64,000 bases of DNA from Chloroflexota bacterium (GTDB lineage: Bacteria; Chloroflexota; Limnocylindria; Limnocylindrales; CSP1-4). The notes under the pieces were generated by a model, which was not told the origin of the DNA, did no database searches, and saw only the letters and a list, made by a program, of their open reading frames with translations. Location of the stretch: assembly GCA_021783095.1 (NCBI GenBank), contig JAJXUG010000012.1, forward strand, positions 1 through 64,000, given 5' to 3'. Positions 1 through 9,522 of this stretch are shown in pieces (positions within the stretch are counted from its first letter, which is position 1; each line of letters opens with the position of its first letter). The position numbers were made by a program, and so were the translations under genes.

Positions 1-1671
1 TGGAGCACGTACTGCGCCGGCGCCTCGAAGTCCGGCTCGAGCTGGTACCGCATCAGCGCCGTCGGCGGCAAGTCGGTCAGGTCGCTCTACGGCGTCTCGT
101 ACCTCTACGGCGCGACGAGCCTGTTCAAGGCGGCCACGAGCGCCGCAACGCTGAACGCCGCTGTGGTCACCTCGTCCACGCTCGCCGCCCGCTGCAGTGG
201 CGTGTCCCTCCGCACGAGCGCCTCGACGTCGGCGACCCTCAAGGTCCGCCTGGCGGCGAACGCGCGCGTGACGGCCGTGGCCACCGTCAGCGGCGGCCGC
301 TGGAGCACGTACTGCGCCGGCGCCTCGAAGTCCGGCTCGAGCTGGTACCGCATCAGCGCCGTCGGCGGCAAGTCGGTCAGGTCGCTCTACGGCGTCTCGT
401 ACCTCTACGGCGCGACGAGCCTGTTCAGCACCGTGATCATCCCCGCCACGCTGTACACCGCCTGCAGCAGCACCCAGCTCCGCGTCAGCCCGTCAACCTC
501 CGCCACCATCAAGGCCAGGCTTGCGCTTGGCACGAAGCTGGTCGTCTACGGCACGGTGGCGGGGACATCGTGGTCGGTCGCGTGCCCCTCGAGCACTGGC
601 GGAACCACTTGGTACCGGGTGACCAGCGTGAACGGCACGAGCGTGTCGTCGCTGTACGGGCTCAGCTATGTCTACGTCGCCCAGGGAACGACGACGTCCG
701 CGCAGCCTGCCGCGGCCCCGACGCCCACGCCCACGCCGACCCCGACGCCGACCCCCACGCCCAGCGCCACGGCCGCGCCCAGCGCCACGGCCGCGCCCAG
801 CGCGACGCCGACGCCGACGCCCACCCCAACGATGACGCCGATCCCCATCGGCACCCCGCCGCCGGTGCAGCAGAATGCGTGCTTCCCGCCGCCTTCGCCC
901 ACCCCTACGCCGACACCTGATCCCAGCGCGTCGGCCACTCCCACGCCGTCGCCAACCGCCACTCCTGCGCCCACACCTACACCGGCATGGGACTGCGTAG
1001 CCGGTGTGGACGTGAGCCATTGGCAAGGCACCATCGACTGGTCACGAGTGGCGAAGGCGGGCTACACGTTTGCATTCGTGAAAGCCATCAACGGCAAGGT
1101 CGGCACCGACCCGAATACGGAATGTCCGAACTACTGCACCGACTCGTACTACGCGTCCAATCGAGCCAACGCGAATGCCAACAAGATCATCATCGGCGCT
1201 TACGACTTCGCGCAACCTAGCCTTACATCTGGCTCGGGCAAGGCCGAGGCTGACTACTTCATCAGCGTCGCCGCACCGAAGTCGGGTGACTTGGTGCCAG
1301 TGCTGGACCTCGAGAGTTACACGGATCCCTACACGGGGTTCGCGCTGACGCCGACGCAGCTGCAGACCTGGGTCCGCGACTGGCTCTACGAGGTGTATGC
1401 GAAGACCGGGCTCAGGGCGACCCTCTACGTCTCGCCATCATTCTGGTCCACCAGGATGGGCAACACCACCTGGTTCGCCCAGAACGGGTTCCGGACCCTG
1501 TGGATCGCCAACTGGTGGGTTACGTCTCCGGCAATGCCGGCTTCGAACTGGGGCGGCTACAGCTGGACGTTCTGGCAGTGGACCAGTTCGGGGACCGTGC
1601 CGGGGATTGGCGGGCGCGTGGACATGGACCGCTTCCACTACGCGGACCTGACGCCGTACCGGATCCCGTAG
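1..1671 (+). CDS. Secreted GH25-type lysozyme (glycoside hydrolase family 25) with N-terminal SH3-like repeats and a Pro/Thr-rich linker; 5' end outside window
   Basis: Frame open from base 1; repeats WSTYCAGASKSGSSWYRISAVGGKSVRSLYGVSYLYG; C-terminal DVSHWQGTIDW...FVKAING...DLES...WQWTSSG...DMDRFHY typical of GH25. Confidence 0.9.
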   Translation, partial: WSTYCAGASKSGSSWYRISAVGGKSVRSLYGVSYLYGATSLFKAATSAATLNAAVVTSSTLAARCSGVSLRTSASTSATLKVRLAANARVTAVATVSGGRWSTYCAGASKSGSSWYRISAVGGKSVRSLYGVSYLYGATSLFSTVIIPATLYTACSSTQLRVSPSTSATIKARLALGTKLVVYGTVAGTSWSVACPSSTGGTTWYRVTSVNGTSVSSLYGLSYVYVAQGTTTSAQPAAAPTPTPTPTPTPTPTPSATAAPSATAAPSATPTPTPTPTMTPIPIGTPPPVQQNACFPPPSPTPTPTPDPSASATPTPSPTATPAPTPTPAWDCVAGVDVSHWQGTIDWSRVAKAGYTFAFVKAINGKVGTDPNTECPNYCTDSYYASNRANANANKIIIGAYDFAQPSLTSGSGKAEADYFISVAAPKSGDLVPVLDLESYTDPYTGFALTPTQLQTWVRDWLYEVYAKTGLRATLYVSPSFWSTRMGNTTWFAQNGFRTLWIANWWVTSPAMPASNWGGYSWTFWQWTSSGTVPGIGGRVDMDRFHYADLTPYRIP

Positions 1672-1738
1672 GGGTGGCTCGGGGGCGGCGGCCAACCGCC
1701 GTGTGGGCGCGACCGCCGATCACATAGACTCAGCCGCC

Positions 1739-3472
1739 ATGGACCAGAGCGGCCCGACGGCCCCCGCGCCCGAGCACCACCACCCCAGCCGAACGCCGGA
1801 TCGGCACGCCCTGGTCGACCTCGTCCGGGCGTCCGTGGTGGGCGACGACGAGGCGGTGGCGGGGCCGTTCGGGGTGCGGCGCGTGACGTACGCCGACTAC
1901 ACCGCGTCCGGGCGGAGCCTCTCGTTCATCGAGGACTACATCCGCGACGCGGTGCTGCCGCTGTACGCGAACACCCACACCGAGTCGTCGGGGACGGGAC
2001 TCCAGACCAGCCGCTTCCGTGAGGAGGCGCGACGAGCGGTGCTCGAGGGCGTGGGCGGCGATCCCGAGCGGCACGCGGTGATCTTCTGCGGCTCCGGCTC
2101 CACCGCGGCGATCAACAAGCTCGTGGACGTGCTGGGGCTGCGGCTCCCGTCCGTGCTCGAGGACCGGTACGGGTTCCGGGCGCAGATTCCCGAGGCAGAG
2201 CGGCCGGTCGTGTTCATCGGCCCGTATGAGCACCACAGCAACGAGCTGCCGTGGCGGGAGTCGATCGCGGACGTGGTCACGATCCACGAGGATGCGGACG
2301 GCGAGATCGACCTCGTCCAGCTCGAGGCGGAGCTGCGGCGGTTCGAGGCGCGCCCGCTCAAGATCGGCTCCTTCTCGGCCGCCTCGAACGTGACCGGGAT
2401 CGTGTCCGACACGGCGGCCATCGCGCGCCTCCTGCACGCGCACGGCGCGCTCGCCTGCTTCGACTTCGCGGCCGCCGCGCCGTACGTGGCGATCGAGATG
2501 GACTCGGCCGATGACCCCGAGGCGGGCAAGGACGCGGTGTTCATCTCGCCCCACAAGTTCATCGGGGGGCCGGGGACGCCAGGCGTGCTCGTCGCCCGCC
2601 GGGACTTGTTCCGCAACCGGGTGCCCACGATGCCGGGCGGCGGCACCGTGCTGTACGTCAACCCGCAGGAGCACGTCTACCTCGACGACGTCGAGCATCG
2701 CGAGGAGGGCGGCACGCCGGCCATCGTGGAGTCGATCCGGGCCGGGATCGTGTTCGGGCTCAAGGCGGCCGTGGGCACCGACGCGATCCGCGAGCGCGAG
2801 GCCGACTTCATCCACCGGGCCCTGCACCGCTGGGGCGCGAACCCCTCGATCGAGATCCTCGGCAGCCACACCGCGGAGCGCCTCTCGATCGTGTCGTTCG
2901 TGGTCCGCCACGGCCCGAGGTACCTGCACCACAACTTCGTGGTGGCGCTGCTCAACGACCTGTTCGGGATCCAGTCGCGCGGCGGCTGCTCGTGCGCGGG
3001 GCCGTACGGGCACCGGCTGCTGGGGATCGACCTCGAGCAGTCGCACGCGTTCGAGCGGGCGATCTCGAGCGGGTGCGAGGGGATCAAGCCCGGCTGGGTG
3101 CGGGTCAACTTCAACTACTTCCTGTCGGAGCCGGTGTTCGAGTTCATCCTCGACGCGGTGGACCTGGTGGCAGCGGAGGGCTGGCGGCTGCTGCCGCTGT
3201 ACACGTTCGACGCGGCCAGCGGGATGTGGCGCCACCGAGCGGGGCTGCCGGAGCCGCCGGCGTCGCTGCGCGACATCTCGTACGCGGGCGGGCGGATGGC
3301 CTATCCGGAACACCGCCACCACGAGCCGGAGTCGCGGCTGGCCGAGTACCTGGCCGAGGCGCGGGAGCTGCTGGCGCGCCCGGTGGAGCCGGCCGCCGCC
3401 TCGAGCTTCGGTCCCGACTTCGAATCGCTCCGCTGGTTCCTGCTCCCCGAGGAGGTCGCGTCCGGTGGCTGA
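1739..3472 (+). CDS. Class V aminotransferase / cysteine desulfurase-like PLP enzyme
   Basis: YADYTASGRSLSFIEDYI, SGSTAAINKL, FISPHKFIGGPGTPGVL (PLP-Lys region); ATG at 1739 within ORF 1703..3472. Confidence 0.85.
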   Translation: MDQSGPTAPAPEHHHPSRTPDRHALVDLVRASVVGDDEAVAGPFGVRRVTYADYTASGRSLSFIEDYIRDAVLPLYANTHTESSGTGLQTSRFREEARRAVLEGVGGDPERHAVIFCGSGSTAAINKLVDVLGLRLPSVLEDRYGFRAQIPEAERPVVFIGPYEHHSNELPWRESIADVVTIHEDADGEIDLVQLEAELRRFEARPLKIGSFSAASNVTGIVSDTAAIARLLHAHGALACFDFAAAAPYVAIEMDSADDPEAGKDAVFISPHKFIGGPGTPGVLVARRDLFRNRVPTMPGGGTVLYVNPQEHVYLDDVEHREEGGTPAIVESIRAGIVFGLKAAVGTDAIREREADFIHRALHRWGANPSIEILGSHTAERLSIVSFVVRHGPRYLHHNFVVALLNDLFGIQSRGGCSCAGPYGHRLLGIDLEQSHAFERAISSGCEGIKPGWVRVNFNYFLSEPVFEFILDAVDLVAAEGWRLLPLYTFDAASGMWRHRAGLPEPPASLRDISYAGGRMAYPEHRHHEPESRLAEYLAEARELLARPVEPAAASSFGPDFESLRWFLLPEEVASGG

Positions 3473-4853
3473 CTCCGTCCGCGCGGTGCTGGGCCTCGAC
3501 GTCGGGACCACGGAGGCCAAGGCGGTCTGCCTGGGGCTCGACGGACGGGTGCTGGGGCTGGGCCGCGCCGGGTACGGCCTGGACACAGGCCCGGACGGGC
3601 GGGCCGAGCAGGACCCGGGCGACTGGTGGTCGGCGCTCTCGGCAGCGGTGCGCCAGCTGGACCTGGCTGGTGTCGAGGTGCTGGCAATCTGCGGCGTGAC
3701 GCAGGGGCCGACCCTGGTCGCGACCGATGACGCGGGCCTCGCGGTTCGACCGGCGATCACGTGGCAGGACCGCCGGCCCGGCGACACCGGCTTCGCGCTC
3801 CTGCCGCGGATGGCGTGGCTGGCGCGCGAGGACTCGGCCGCCGTGATGCGGGCGGTGTGGCTGCTGCCGGCGTGGGACGCCCTGGGCCTGTGGCTCACCG
3901 GGGTCGCGTCCTCGTCGCTCCAGGCGCACGAGGCGGCGCCCGAGGCTGCAGCCCTCGGCGCCGCCGGGATCATGGCCTCGCAGGTTCCCCCGTCGCGGCC
4001 CGTGGGATCGCCGCTGGGCGGGCTGCGTGCGATGGCGGCCGCGGCGCTGGGCCTGCGCGCCGGGACGCCGGTGATCAGCGGGGTGAATGACGGGGCGGCG
4101 TCGATGCTCGGCGCCGGGCTGCTGGATCCCGGCGACGCGGTGGACACGGGCGGCACGTCGGGCGGCCTTGCGATCTACGCGGACCGTGCCGTGCAGGTGC
4201 CGGGGCTGTACTGCGCGCCTGCGCCGCTGCCGGGTCGCTGGGCGGTCGGCGGGGCGATGGCCGCGCTGGGCGCGTCGGTGGACTGGCTGCGGTCCTCGAT
4301 CCTGGGCGACCGCTGGACGCTCGAGGAGCTGTTCGAGGCGGCGTCGTCCGTGCCGGCCGGCGCCGAGGGCCTGGTGTTCCTGCCCTACCTGGCCGGGGAG
4401 CGGGCGCCGGTGTTCGACGAGGGCGCGCGCGGGGCGTTCGCGGGGCTGACGCTGGGCCACGGCCGCGGGCACCTCGTGCGCGCGGTGCTCGAGGGGGCGG
4501 CCTACGCGATGCGCCACGTCGCCGAGCCGCTCGCTGCCGCGGGTGCGCCGATGACGTCGCTGCGGCTCGCAGGGCGGCCCACGCCGGGCGACCTGTGGGG
4601 CCGGATCAAGGCCGATGTGCTGGGCGTGCCGGCAATCGTGCCGGTGGTCGGCGAGACGGCTGTCGTGGGAGCGGCGATCCTCGCCGCCGCGGGCGCTGGG
4701 GCCGTGCCGAGCCTGGCGGCCGGGGTCGCGTCGATGGCCGGCGCCGCGCGGCGTCTCGAGCCCGATCCGGCGACGCACGAGTGCTACGACGCCGGCTTCG
4801 CCCGGTACCGCGCGCTGCACCCCGCGCTGCGCTCGGCGGGGATCGGCGGATAG
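3465..4853 (+). CDS. FGGY-family carbohydrate kinase (xylulokinase-like)
   Basis: LGLDVGTTEAKAVCLGLDGRVLG; DTGGTSGGLAIY; FLPYLAGERAPVFDEGARGAFAGLTLGH; GTG start overlaps upstream stop. Confidence 0.87.
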   Translation: MADSVRAVLGLDVGTTEAKAVCLGLDGRVLGLGRAGYGLDTGPDGRAEQDPGDWWSALSAAVRQLDLAGVEVLAICGVTQGPTLVATDDAGLAVRPAITWQDRRPGDTGFALLPRMAWLAREDSAAVMRAVWLLPAWDALGLWLTGVASSSLQAHEAAPEAAALGAAGIMASQVPPSRPVGSPLGGLRAMAAAALGLRAGTPVISGVNDGAASMLGAGLLDPGDAVDTGGTSGGLAIYADRAVQVPGLYCAPAPLPGRWAVGGAMAALGASVDWLRSSILGDRWTLEELFEAASSVPAGAEGLVFLPYLAGERAPVFDEGARGAFAGLTLGHGRGHLVRAVLEGAAYAMRHVAEPLAAAGAPMTSLRLAGRPTPGDLWGRIKADVLGVPAIVPVVGETAVVGAAILAAAGAGAVPSLAAGVASMAGAARRLEPDPATHECYDAGFARYRALHPALRSAGIGG

Positions 4854-4857
4854 CGGC

Positions 4858-5034
4858 ATGCGGCTCGTGATCGGCGCCGCGCTCGCGGCGAACCTGCTTG
4901 CGGGGTGCGTCCACGCGCCCGTGCCCATGCTGTCCGCCAGACCTGCGGCGTTCCTGGGCCCAACCCGGTGTGGAACGCCAGACCGTGGGTTCAGCCTCGC
5001 GCCCACCGCCAGATACGAGCGAGGCTCGTGCTGA
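4858..5034 (+). CDS. Short hypothetical lipoprotein-like ORF
   Basis: MRLVIGAALAANLLAGC lipobox-like start; C-terminus runs into repeat region. Confidence 0.3.
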   Translation: MRLVIGAALAANLLAGCVHAPVPMLSARPAAFLGPTRCGTPDRGFSLAPTARYERGSC

Positions 5035-5190
5035 CCGCCGTCAGACTCGCGCCCACCGCCAGATACGAGCAAGGCTCGTACTAGCTGGCCCCAGCGGCGC
5101 GATTCGAGTCAGGTACGAGCCCACTTCGTGCTCGGTGCGACCGCGAGCGACCCGGGCGCGCCTTGCACGATCGCGCCTCGTATCTGGCGC
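4991..5190. repeat. Cluster of palindromic intergenic repeats (TACGAGCnAGGCTCGTA type)
   Basis: Direct repeat ctcgcgcccaccgccagatacgagc(g/a)aggctcgt(g/a)ct at 4996-5032 and 5046-5082 (50-bp offset), plus inverted partial copy cctcgtatctggcg near 5177. Confidence 0.8.
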
Positions 5191-5293
5191 GGAGCAGGCC
5201 GAGGCCGAGAGGGCGTGGCGAGGCCGCGGGGCCGAACAACTCCGCCGATCATGGTGGAGGCTCGCGTTGCACGAAGCATGTTCGTAGGCGGTG

Positions 5294-5331
5294 GCGCGGT
5301 CGCGAGCGTCGGGCGCGGTCGCGAGCGTCGG
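5294..5331. repeat. Tandem 19-bp repeat x2
   Basis: gcgcggtcgcgagcgtcgg twice in tandem. Confidence 0.9.
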
Positions 5332-5428
5332 GCGCGCCAGGGAGTGACGGCCGGGCGCGTGCTCACCGACGGCGCGCCGGCGCACAACGACGGGCCCATC
5401 GCGCACCGGTGGTAGGATCCCGCCACGA

Positions 5429-5589
5429 GCCTTCGGGGCAGGGTGCAACTCCCGACCGGTGGTAGGGCCCGCGGTGAGCGGGCGAGCCCACGAGCCAAGC
5501 CTGGACGCTGGTCCAGGCGCGGCAGATCCGAGGCGAGGCGCAGTCCTCGCCGGCCGGAGCCGACGGTACAGTCCGGATGAGAGAAGGCC
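5429..5589 (+). promoter_or_regulatory. FMN riboswitch (RFN element)
   Basis: ccttcggggcagggtgcaactcccgaccggtggt ... acagtccggatgagagaagg: conserved 5' and 3' RFN signatures. Confidence 0.93.
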
Positions 5590-5662
5590 GCGGTCGACCG
5601 CGTCCCTGCGCGGGGCGGCCGCCCTGCCCCGTCGTGCCCGAGCAACGACGGAGGCACAGCGA

Positions 5663-6622
5663 ATGGACCCGGCACGGGAGCCCGCGACGATGACGGCGAC
5701 GCCGTCCGTGCACGCCCCGGGCGCCGGTGCCGGGATCAGCCTCAACGGCATCTCGCTCACCTTCCGCGGCGCGCGAACCACCCGCGTCCTCGACACCATC
5801 GACCTCGAGGTCCGCCGCCGCGAGGTCGTCGCGCTCATCGGACCCAACGGCTGCGGCAAGTCCACGCTGCTGCGCGTGCTCGCCGGGCTGATCAAGGCGG
5901 ACGGCGGGGCGGTCGCGATCGACGGCCAGCCCGTCACCGGACCGGACCCCCGCGTGGGGCTCGTGTTCCAGGAGCCGCGGCTCCTGGGCTGGCGGTCGGC
6001 GGAGTCGAACGTGCGCTTCCCGATGGAGCTCGCGGGCTGGTCCAGGGAGCGCCAGGAGGCGCGCGCCTCCGACCTGCTCGGTCTCGTCGGCCTGCGCGAG
6101 TACGCCCGAGCCCGCCCGGGGACGCTCTCGGGCGGGACGCGCCAGCGCGTGTCGATCGCCCGCGCCCTGGCGCTCGAGCCCAGCCTGCTGCTCCTCGACG
6201 AGCCGTTCAGCGCCCTCGACGCGCTCACCCGGGAGCGGTTCAACTTGGAGCTGCTGCGGCTCTGGGAGCGGACCGGCACCACGATCGTCCTTGTGACCCA
6301 CAGCATCCCCGAAGCCGTGTTCATCGCCGATCGCGTGGTCGTCCTCTCGCCGAGGCCCGCCCGCGTCGTCGCCGACATCGCCGTGGGGATGCCGCGGCCG
6401 CGCCGGCTGGTCGACCTCGACTCCGCGCTGGTGTCATCGCTCGCCGCCGACGTGCGCGCGCACCTCGCCGACACCACGGACGACGCGATCGCGATGGAGG
6501 AGGCCCGGCGCGCCATCCCGGCCGGCCTGACGCCCAAAGACCGCCCGGCCCGCAAGCACGCCGAGACCGAACCCGGCACGCCTGCCTGGTTCGACCCCTT
6601 CCGGCCGGAGGACGAGTCGTGA
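5663..6622 (+). CDS. ABC transporter ATP-binding protein (NitT/TauT/ThiZ-like; predicted riboflavin importer ATPase)
   Basis: GPNGCGKST, LSGGTRQRVSIARALA, LLLDEPFSALD; directly downstream of FMN riboswitch. Confidence 0.9.
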   Translation: MDPAREPATMTATPSVHAPGAGAGISLNGISLTFRGARTTRVLDTIDLEVRRREVVALIGPNGCGKSTLLRVLAGLIKADGGAVAIDGQPVTGPDPRVGLVFQEPRLLGWRSAESNVRFPMELAGWSRERQEARASDLLGLVGLREYARARPGTLSGGTRQRVSIARALALEPSLLLLDEPFSALDALTRERFNLELLRLWERTGTTIVLVTHSIPEAVFIADRVVVLSPRPARVVADIAVGMPRPRRLVDLDSALVSSLAADVRAHLADTTDDAIAMEEARRAIPAGLTPKDRPARKHAETEPGTPAWFDPFRPEDES

Positions 6623-7422
6623 CGGCCGCCGTGTCGGGCAGCACCACCGCCCGCCGTCGGGCCCAGCGCCGCAGCGTGCTCGCCGCGCTCTGGCCCATGG
6701 TCGCGAGCCTCGTGGTGTTCGTCATCGTCTGGCAGCTCGTCGTGTTCGTCAGCGGCTTCCCGCCCTACATCCTGCCGGGGCCGCTCTCGGTGGGCCAGCG
6801 CTTCGTCCGCGCCTGGCTCGACGGGACGATGTGGCCGAACGTCTCGGCGACGCTGGTCGAGGTGCTGCTGGGCTTCGCGCTGGGCGCCTCGGTCGCGCTG
6901 GTGGCGGGGATCGCCCTCGCCCGGTCGCGGCTCGCGGAGCGACTGCTCAGCCCCTACCTCGTGGCCGCGCAGGCGACGCCCGTGCTCGCGCTGGCGCCCC
7001 TGATCGCGCTGTGGTTCGGGACGGACCTTCCGTCGAAGCTCGTGATCTGCACGCTGATCGTGTTCTTCCCGGTTGCGGTGGCGACGATGGTTGGCATCCG
7101 GTCCGTGGACCCGAGGCTGCTCGAGATGGCCCGCTCGTTCCGCGCCAGCAGCTGGCAGACGATCACGCGCGTGGAGGTGCCCGCCGCGCTGCCGGCCATC
7201 CTGGGCGGGATGCGCGTCGGCGTCACCCTCTCGGTCATCGGCGCCATCGTGGGCGAGTGGGCCGGCGCCGACCGTGGCCTCGGCGTGCTGATCAACGTCG
7301 CCCGCGGCTCCCTGTTCGACATTCCGCTGATGTTCGCGGCGCTGCTCCAGCTCGCGATCATCGGCGTCGTTCTGTACCTCGTGATGCTGCTCATCGAGCG
7401 CCGACTCGTCGGCGAGCGGTGA
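6619..7422 (+). CDS. ABC transporter permease (NitT/TauT/RibX-like)
   Basis: BPD_transp_1-like EVLLGFALGASVALVAGI...GEWAGADRGLGVLI; overlaps upstream stop. Confidence 0.9.
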   Translation: MTAAVSGSTTARRRAQRRSVLAALWPMVASLVVFVIVWQLVVFVSGFPPYILPGPLSVGQRFVRAWLDGTMWPNVSATLVEVLLGFALGASVALVAGIALARSRLAERLLSPYLVAAQATPVLALAPLIALWFGTDLPSKLVICTLIVFFPVAVATMVGIRSVDPRLLEMARSFRASSWQTITRVEVPAALPAILGGMRVGVTLSVIGAIVGEWAGADRGLGVLINVARGSLFDIPLMFAALLQLAIIGVVLYLVMLLIERRLVGER

Positions 7423-7457
7423 CGTCCCCGTCCGCCACCCTGGAGGTTCGAAGCCCC

Positions 7458-8585
7458 GTGCACGCCCGCTCCCGCCATCTCGCCGCCTCGCTGGCGGCGC
7501 TCGCCATCGTCGTCGCCGCATGCGGCGCCAGCTCGCCCACCGCCTCCCCGTCGGCGTCGGCCGCCGCCACGTCGTCGGCCGCCGCCTCGGCCACGGCATC
7601 ATCGGCCCCGTCGGCCGCCACGTCGTCGGCTTCGGCCTCGGCTGCGCCCGGTGCGTCCGGCGCCTCGGGCGCCTCGGGCGCCACGACCGCGCTCACCGTC
7701 GGCCTGGGCTACATCCCGAGCGTCCAGTTCGCGCAGTTCTACCTCGCCCAGCAGGCGGGCTACTACGCGGCCGCCGGCCTGAGCGTCAAGCTGGGCAACG
7801 ACATCGACCCCAACCTGGTGACCAAGATCGGCCAGGGCGCGATCGACATCGGCGAGGCCGACGGCACCTCGGTCATCCCCGCCGTGAGCCAGGGCATCCC
7901 GATCGTGTACACCGCGACCCTGTCCGGCACCTTCCCGGACGTCGTGATCGCCAAGGCGTCGTCGGGGATCACGAAGCCGGCGGACCTCAAGGGCAAGCGG
8001 ATCGGCATCCCGGGCAAGTTCGGCAGCTCCTGGATCATGCTCCAGGCGCTGCTCAAGTCGGCCGGACTCACGACGTCCGACGTGCAGATCGTCGACTACC
8101 CCGATTTCGGCCAGGCGGCGGCGCTCCAGCAGGGCGCGGTCGACGCCGCCACCGGCTTCCTCAACAACGAGCCGATCGTGCTCAAGAATGCGGGGATCGA
8201 CACCGTGGTCCTGGCGGTCGACGCGATCACGCCGCTGCAGGGCCCGGGCCTCGTGACCTCCACGGCCACGCTCAAGGCGAAGCACGACGCGCTGGCTGCC
8301 TTCACCAGGGCGACCCTGCAGGCGATGGACGACATCACGGCGGATCCCCAGAAGGGCCTCGACGCGACGTTCGCCGAGGTGCCCACGCTCGCCCAGGACA
8401 AGCCGCTCCAGGCGCAGATCCTGGCGGCCACGATCGAAACCTGGAAGAACACGCGGACCAACGCGCCGTACGGGACGATCGACACGGCGGGCTGGCAGCA
8501 GTCGCTCGACTTCATGACCAGCCTCGGTCTGGTGCCGAACCCCGTGACCGTGGCGCAGCTGACCGATTCGTCGCTGCTGCCGTAG
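7458..8585 (+). CDS. NMT1/THI5-like ABC substrate-binding lipoprotein (RibY-like)
   Basis: lipobox VVAAC; LTVGLGYIPSVQFAQFYLAQQAGYYAAAGLSVKL; GTG start at 7458 in ORF 6831..8585. Confidence 0.88.
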   Translation: MHARSRHLAASLAALAIVVAACGASSPTASPSASAAATSSAAASATASSAPSAATSSASASAAPGASGASGASGATTALTVGLGYIPSVQFAQFYLAQQAGYYAAAGLSVKLGNDIDPNLVTKIGQGAIDIGEADGTSVIPAVSQGIPIVYTATLSGTFPDVVIAKASSGITKPADLKGKRIGIPGKFGSSWIMLQALLKSAGLTTSDVQIVDYPDFGQAAALQQGAVDAATGFLNNEPIVLKNAGIDTVVLAVDAITPLQGPGLVTSTATLKAKHDALAAFTRATLQAMDDITADPQKGLDATFAEVPTLAQDKPLQAQILAATIETWKNTRTNAPYGTIDTAGWQQSLDFMTSLGLVPNPVTVAQLTDSSLLP

Positions 8586-8696
8586 GCGCCTCGTCGGCGC
8601 CTCCGTCGGCCCCGGGGTCGCGTGCTGCGCAGCGCGTGATGGCGCCCGACACCGTATCGTTCGGCCTGACATCGTCCCCGTGTCGAGGGCACTCTC

Positions 8697-9398
8697 GTGA
8701 ACAACCCGCCCGTCCTGCTCCCCACCCGGGTCGAGGAGGGCGTCGCGCCCGGACTCCGCTACCGGACCGAGGGCGAGCTCGTCCCCGTGCTCCACATGCA
8801 GCTGACCGGCCAAGTGCCGGTCTTCTTCGAGCACCATGTGATCCTGTACAAGGACCCCGCCCTCTCGATCGGCATGCACACGATGAAGGGCTCCTTCAAG
8901 CGCCTGGTCGCCGGCATGCCCATCTTCATGACCGAGACGCAGGGGCCGGGCGAGGTCGCGTTCTCGCGAGACGACCCGGGCCACGTGCTGGCGCTGCACC
9001 TGGCGCCGGGGCAGTCGATCCTCGTCCGCGAGCACCAGTTCCTGGCCGCGACGGGCAACGTCGACTACTCGTTCACCCGCGTGAAGGGCGTGTCGAACAT
9101 GCTCCTCGGCGGCACGGGCTTCTTCATCGACCGCTTCCAGGCCACGCAGTACGAGGGCGTGGTCTGGCTCCACGGCTATGGCAACGTGTTCGAGAAGACG
9201 CTGCAGCCCAACGAGCAGATCGACGTGGAGCCCGGCGGCTGGGTGTACCGCGACGAGTCGGTCGCGATGCAGCAGCAGGTGTACGGGCTGCGGACCGGGA
9301 TCCTGGGCGGATCCGGCAACCTCGTGTTCAACCGATTCACGGGGCCCGGGCGGGTGGCCATCCAGTCCGCGTACGTGCACCTGCCCACCGAGAACTGA
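8697..9398 (+). CDS. AIM24 family protein (TIGR00266-like)
   Basis: GELVPVLHMQLTG...FFEHHVILYKDP...MKGSFKRLVAGMPIFMTETQGPGEVAFSRDDPG. Confidence 0.85.
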   Translation: MNNPPVLLPTRVEEGVAPGLRYRTEGELVPVLHMQLTGQVPVFFEHHVILYKDPALSIGMHTMKGSFKRLVAGMPIFMTETQGPGEVAFSRDDPGHVLALHLAPGQSILVREHQFLAATGNVDYSFTRVKGVSNMLLGGTGFFIDRFQATQYEGVVWLHGYGNVFEKTLQPNEQIDVEPGGWVYRDESVAMQQQVYGLRTGILGGSGNLVFNRFTGPGRVAIQSAYVHLPTEN

Positions 9399-9447
9399 CG
9401 CGGCCGCCCTTCGCGAGGGCCCGACGGGACGTGGTACGTTCCCGGCG

Positions 9448-9522
9448 GGGCCCGTAGCTCAGCGGTAGAGCAGGGGACTTTTAATCCCTTGGTCGTCGGT
9501 TCGAATCCGACCGGGCTCGCCA
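9448..9522 (+). tRNA. tRNA-Lys (anticodon TTT), CCA encoded
   Basis: GGGCCCGTAGCTCAGC...CTTTTAA anticodon loop...GGTTCGAATCC...CGGGCTCGCCA; 7-bp acceptor stem with one G-T. Confidence 0.96.

Noticed and set aside
493-1026. Arg/Gly-rich 177-aa minus ORF
   Set aside because: Antisense of the Pro/Thr linker repeat (acgccgacgcc) in the GH25 gene; simple-sequence artefact.
1730-4156. 808-aa minus ORF opposite the aminotransferase and FGGY kinase
   Set aside because: High-GC shadow ORF; opposite strand encodes two clear enzyme families.
5041-7602. 853-aa minus ORF across riboswitch and ABC genes
   Set aside because: Low-complexity Arg/Gly/His-rich translation antisense to well-supported ABC genes.
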